9,215 bases of DNA from DATJFH01 sp035495815. GTDB taxonomy: Bacteria > Acidobacteriota > Terriglobia > Bryobacterales > Bryobacteraceae. The stretch lies in assembly GCA_035495815.1 (NCBI GenBank), contig DATJFH010000163.1, positions 1-9,215 of the forward strand. Reading direction: 5' to 3'. The notes beneath the pieces were generated by a model that was given only the letters and a program-made list of their open reading frames with translations, was not told the origin of the DNA and searched no databases. The position numbers were made by a program, and so were the translations under genes. Numbering within the stretch: position 1 is the stretch's first letter; each line of letters starts with the position of its first letter. This document shows positions 6,714-9,215 of this stretch, in pieces.

Positions 6714-7736
6714 TCACTTCCCGGGAAAGTGCTGTTTGAAGAACTCGACAATGTCCCGCTGCTGCTGGCCGGCGGGCTTGCCGGTGTAATCGTCCGCCGT
6801 CTTGACCACGCATTCGATCCCGAGTTTGTCCATCTTCTCCTTGAGGAAATATCCGAAGCGCGGATGATGGATTCCGATTCCGGTGTTCTCCGGCGGCATG
6901 GGCGTGTTTCCGCGAGAATATTGCAGCAGGACCGGCGGATCGTCTTTCGTGAGATGGGTCACCGCCGAGCCCTCCTCGTAACGCTTGAACGCTTCGCGGT
7001 CCTGCAGCGGATCCTCCTGCTTCACGTTGAACAGCGTGCGCAGCGCGCCGATGCGGGCCGTGGTGGGATCGATCAGCGAGTGGATGGTGCGCGGATCGTA
7101 CGTGGTCTGCCCATTGGTCACCGCCATCGCGGAAAGCCGGGTCGACTGCCGTTTCAGCGGATCGCTGCTTTTGGGCTCGGCCATGTCGTCGTGAAACCCG
7201 ATCCACAGCGAGATCCCAGCGCCCGCCGATCCTCCCGTCGCCCCAAAAGCTTTGGGGTCCAGGTTCCACTCGGCGGCGTGCAGTCTCAGAAACTGGACCG
7301 CGCGGGCGCTGTCCGCCATGGGCGCCGGGTAGGGCGCGATGGTGGAGTAGCGGTAGTTGATCGAGGCCACTGAAAAGCCCTCCCGCAGACACCCTTCGAG
7401 CAGAACCGCGCTGATGCCGCTCTTGTCGCCCTGAGTGAATCCCCCGCCGTGGATGTGGATCACGAGCGGCGCCGGCCGGCTGGACTTCGCCTTCCACAGG
7501 TCGAGCACGTTGCGCTCATGCGGTCCGTAGGACGCATTGGCCACATCCGGAGCGCGCGCCGGCTTGTTGGGGCCCTTCTTCGCCGCCTGCTGCGCGCCGA
7601 GTTGCGCGGCGGCGCCTAAAATCAGCACGGCAACCAGCCAACCGGACCGAGGCAGTGCGGGCGTTTCCGCCTGCCGGACCGCGCCTGAAGCCAACCTTAC
7701 GCCAGGTGTCATCGAGCGTTTCTCCTGTTCGAGCAT
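6714..7736 (-). CDS. Secreted alpha/beta hydrolase (esterase-like, HGGG type)
   Basis: The 340 residues contain an alpha/beta-hydrolase fold of the carboxylesterase/hormone-sensitive-lipase type: VIHIHGGGF at 92-100 (oxyanion hole), INYRYS at 126-131, and GGSAG at 168-172 with Ser170 as the likely nucleophile. The end reads KDDPPVLLQYSRG, GIGIHHPRFGYFLKEKMDKL, then DIVEFFKQHF. A hydrophobic stretch at 31-48 (SGWLVAVLILGAAAQLGA) is probably a signal peptide, placing the enzyme in the periplasm or outside. The usual His-Gly just before the last helix is not seen (DDYTGKPAG stands there), so His290 or His291 or an altered triad must be considered. The substrate cannot be told. An alternative start at 7712 (codon 9) has a well-spaced AGGAG and a shorter signal region. 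The gene is convergent with flgJ (20-bp gap) and divergent from ubiD (18 bp). Confidence 0.85.
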   Translation of the reverse strand: MLEQEKRSMTPGVRLASGAVRQAETPALPRSGWLVAVLILGAAAQLGAQQAAKKGPNKPARAPDVANASYGPHERNVLDLWKAKSSRPAPLVIHIHGGGFTQGDKSGISAVLLEGCLREGFSVASINYRYSTIAPYPAPMADSARAVQFLRLHAAEWNLDPKAFGATGGSAGAGISLWIGFHDDMAEPKSSDPLKRQSTRLSAMAVTNGQTTYDPRTIHSLIDPTTARIGALRTLFNVKQEDPLQDREAFKRYEEGSAVTHLTKDDPPVLLQYSRGNTPMPPENTGIGIHHPRFGYFLKEKMDKLGIECVVKTADDYTGKPAGQQQRDIVEFFKQHFPGK

Positions 7737-7741
7737 ACAAT

Positions 7742-7754
7742 AAGGATCACCTCC
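7742..7754. promoter_or_regulatory. Shared Shine-Dalgarno region between two head-to-head genes
   Basis: The sequence AAGGATCACCTCC sits between two divergent start codons. On the plus strand AAGGA (7742-7746) is a ribosome-binding site 8 nt before the ubiD ATG. On the minus strand the same bases read GGAGGTGATCC, a long perfect complement to the usual 3' end of 16S rRNA, 7 nt before the ATG at 7736 (13 nt if counted from GGAGG). The plus strand thus reproduces the 16S tail itself. Confidence 0.6.
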
Positions 7755-9137
7755 ATGCCGGACCTAGATTCCTTCCTGAACACGCATCGGGATTCCCTTC
7801 TCCGCATCGAGAAACCGGTCAGGCTCGAGCACGTCGGCGCGCTCACGGCGCAAGCCGGCGAGACTGTCGTCTTCCAGAACCTGTGCGGCTATCCCGAGTT
7901 CCGGCTGGTGGATCTGCTCTTCGCGAATCGCCGCGCGCAGGCGCGAGTGCTGGGTTGCGAGCCCTCCCGGGTTGTGCCGAGGCTGGCGGAAATCGTGCGC
8001 ATCGGACCCAAGCCTCTCGAACAGGTCGGCGGCGCTCCCTGCCAGGAGCGCGTCTTCACGGGCGCGCAGGTCGATCTCGGCATGCTGCCCATCGTCCGCC
8101 ATACGGACCTCGACCCGTACCCGTACACCACGTCCTTCGCCGTCCATCGCGATCCGGAAACCGGGGATTACAACCAGATGTTTCCCCGCTGCGGCGTGCT
8201 GACCCCGAACGAGATGGTGGCCTCGTTCGTCACTCCCACGGCCAACCGAATTCTGAAGAAGCATCGCGCGGCCGGCACGCGCATGCCGCAAGCGGTCGTG
8301 ATCGGATGCCACCCGGCGTGGGAATTGGCGGGCTGCTACTCACACCCGCATGACGGCTGGTGGGAGATGGAACTGTTCGAGACCATCACCGGCGAGCCCG
8401 GCGAAGTAGTCAAGTGCAAGACCGTCGACCTGGTAGTTCCGGCTGACGCTTCCATCGTGATCGAAGGCTACGTGAGCCCCACGCGCACCGCGCAGGACGG
8501 CCCCTCGCCCGGCCCGACCATGCTGTTCACGCCCTACGCCGCGCAGCAGCCGGTTTTCGAAGTGACCGCGATCACCATGAACCGGAACCCCATCTACCGC
8601 AACCACCAGATGACTCCGTTCACCGACCACCAGGAGATGCCGCGCCTGTTCCACGAAGCGATCCTGTACGAACGCCTCCGGGCGATGGGCATGAAGGTTC
8701 ATGACGTGCACTTTCCACAAGGCGGCGGATCGCTCAGCGTGATCCTGCAAGTGGAGCCGCACGCCGACGGCCAGGTTACGGACGCGCTGCTGGCGGCGCT
8801 CGGCTCGCCGTGGCCGAACACGAAGATGGCGATCGCGGTGGATCCGGATATCGACATCTACGATCCGCGCGACGTCCATTACGCCATCGCCACCCGCGTG
8901 GATCCGAGCCGCGACGTGACCATCATCGGAAATGCCCGCGGCTTCATGTTCGATCCGTCCGCGCATCCGGTCCTCGAGGCGTCGGCCGATGCAGTTCACA
9001 CCCGCATGCCCTCCGTCGTAGGCAAGTGGGCGATCGACGCGACCAAGCCCGTCCCCTATCGCGCCGCTGAGCGAAAACATTATGAGCGCGCCTGGCCGAT
9101 CGGCTGGGGCAGCGTCAAGATTGAAGATTACCTGTAG
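7755..9137 (+). CDS. UbiD-family decarboxylase with unusual catalytic loop
   Basis: UbiD-family enzymes reversibly decarboxylate aromatic or unsaturated acids with prenylated FMN made by a UbiX partner. The 460-residue length and order fit: an N-terminal domain with FQNLCGYPEFRLVDLLF (40-56), LPIVRHTDLDPYPYTTSFAV then HRDPETGDYNQMFPRCGV (111-148), VVIGCHPAWELAGCYS (181-196), KTVDLVVPADASIVIEGYV (222-240), VFEVTAITMNRNPIYRN (267-283), and a C-terminal block with AVDPDIDIYDPRDVHYAIAT and RVDPSRDV (361-388). By position, Asn140, Arg145 and Glu237 are likely cofactor/metal/catalytic residues. The usual EGPFG(E/D)xTGYY loop is replaced at 248-260 by DGPSPGPTMLFTP. No ubiX is visible here. The substrate is unknown; a role in ubiquinone or menaquinone synthesis should not be assumed. 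AAGGA 8 nt upstream sets the ATG. Confidence 0.88.
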   Translation: MPDLDSFLNTHRDSLLRIEKPVRLEHVGALTAQAGETVVFQNLCGYPEFRLVDLLFANRRAQARVLGCEPSRVVPRLAEIVRIGPKPLEQVGGAPCQERVFTGAQVDLGMLPIVRHTDLDPYPYTTSFAVHRDPETGDYNQMFPRCGVLTPNEMVASFVTPTANRILKKHRAAGTRMPQAVVIGCHPAWELAGCYSHPHDGWWEMELFETITGEPGEVVKCKTVDLVVPADASIVIEGYVSPTRTAQDGPSPGPTMLFTPYAAQQPVFEVTAITMNRNPIYRNHQMTPFTDHQEMPRLFHEAILYERLRAMGMKVHDVHFPQGGGSLSVILQVEPHADGQVTDALLAALGSPWPNTKMAIAVDPDIDIYDPRDVHYAIATRVDPSRDVTIIGNARGFMFDPSAHPVLEASADAVHTRMPSVVGKWAIDATKPVPYRAAERKHYERAWPIGWGSVKIEDYL

Positions 9138-9151
9138 GAGAGGCGGTCAAA

Positions 9152-9199
9152 ATGAGTGAGCTGGTCAGCAAATTGGCTGTAAGAGTAAAACTTACTTGA
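9152..9199 (+). CDS. 15-codon mini-ORF downstream of ubiD (doubtful)
   Basis: An ATG at 9152 opens a frame for 15 codons (MSELVSKLAVRVKLT) ending at TGA 9197-9199. AGGAG at 9136-9140, overlapping the ubiD stop, lies 11 nt upstream, so it could be translated by coupling. The peptide matches nothing I recognise, and the stretch is equally well a leader or noncoding DNA before the next gene. Confidence 0.2.
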   Translation: MSELVSKLAVRVKLT

Positions 9200-9201
9200 C
9201 A
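9184..9201 (+). promoter_or_regulatory. Candidate -35 box with adjoining dyad (promoter cut by window edge)
   Basis: A perfect sigma-70-type -35 hexamer TTGACA lies at 9196-9201. Overlapping it by one base is the perfect inverted repeat AGTAA-AAC-TTACT (9184-9196), a possible operator. The local sequence becomes markedly more AT-rich than the coding regions. A -10 box 17 bp downstream would fall at the edge of the window and cannot be seen in full. Confidence 0.35.
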
Positions 9202-9215
9202 ATCACACTGGTAGA

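Noticed and set aside
6694..6735. Possible bidirectional terminator between flgJ and the hydrolase (CACTTCCCGGGAAAGTG)
   Set aside because: The inverted repeat has no loop, lies inside the hydrolase 3' end, and no T-run follows on either strand.
6016..7497. 493-codon minus-strand frame overlapping flgI, flgJ and the hydrolase
   Set aside because: It spans antisense flagellar genes and an out-of-frame reading of the hydrolase; no domain is recognisable.

Overview
The window is high-GC chromosomal DNA from a diderm bacterium with a flagellum. The genes for a periplasmic P-ring (flgI) and an outer-membrane L-ring (flgH) show the double membrane. The style of the flagellar proteins (long FlgA, proline/alanine-rich FliK, small single-domain FlgJ) and the neighbouring esterase and UbiD genes suggest an acidobacterium of the Solibacter/Bryobacter type. 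That assignment is inferred from resemblance and was not tested by a search.

Layout. Positions 1-1906 are read on the minus strand and hold the hook-assembly genes: fliK (hook-length control), followed after 12 bp by the 5' part of flgD (hook cap/scaffold), which runs off the left edge. A 228-bp gap (1907-2134) separates them from a plus-strand operon at 2135-6693: flgF, flgG, flgA, flgH, flgI and a flgJ-type gene, with spacings of 18, 13, 53, 9 and -1 bp. From 6714 the content changes: a minus-strand secreted alpha/beta hydrolase (6714-7736) stands head-to-head with a plus-strand UbiD-family decarboxylase (7755-9137), only 18 bp apart. The last 78 bp hold a 15-codon mini-ORF and a possible promoter start.

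How the genes work together. FlgF and FlgG build the proximal/distal rod. FlgA chaperones FlgI into the P-ring and FlgH forms the L-ring. The FlgJ-type protein is expected to cap the growing rod. FlgD then templates the hook and FliK measures it. Rod and rings are therefore on one strand and hook assembly on the other, divergent from one short intergenic region. That region holds a perfect sigma-28-type -10 box (GCCGATAA) facing fliK.

I see no CRISPR, tRNA, rRNA, transposon or obvious new system. The points most worth a second look are: the 15-bp tandem repeats in fliK with a nested 120-bp duplication, FlgH without a lipobox cysteine, a UbiD protein with an altered catalytic loop, and the hydrolase/ubiD junction where one 16S-3'-end-like sequence lies between the two start codons.
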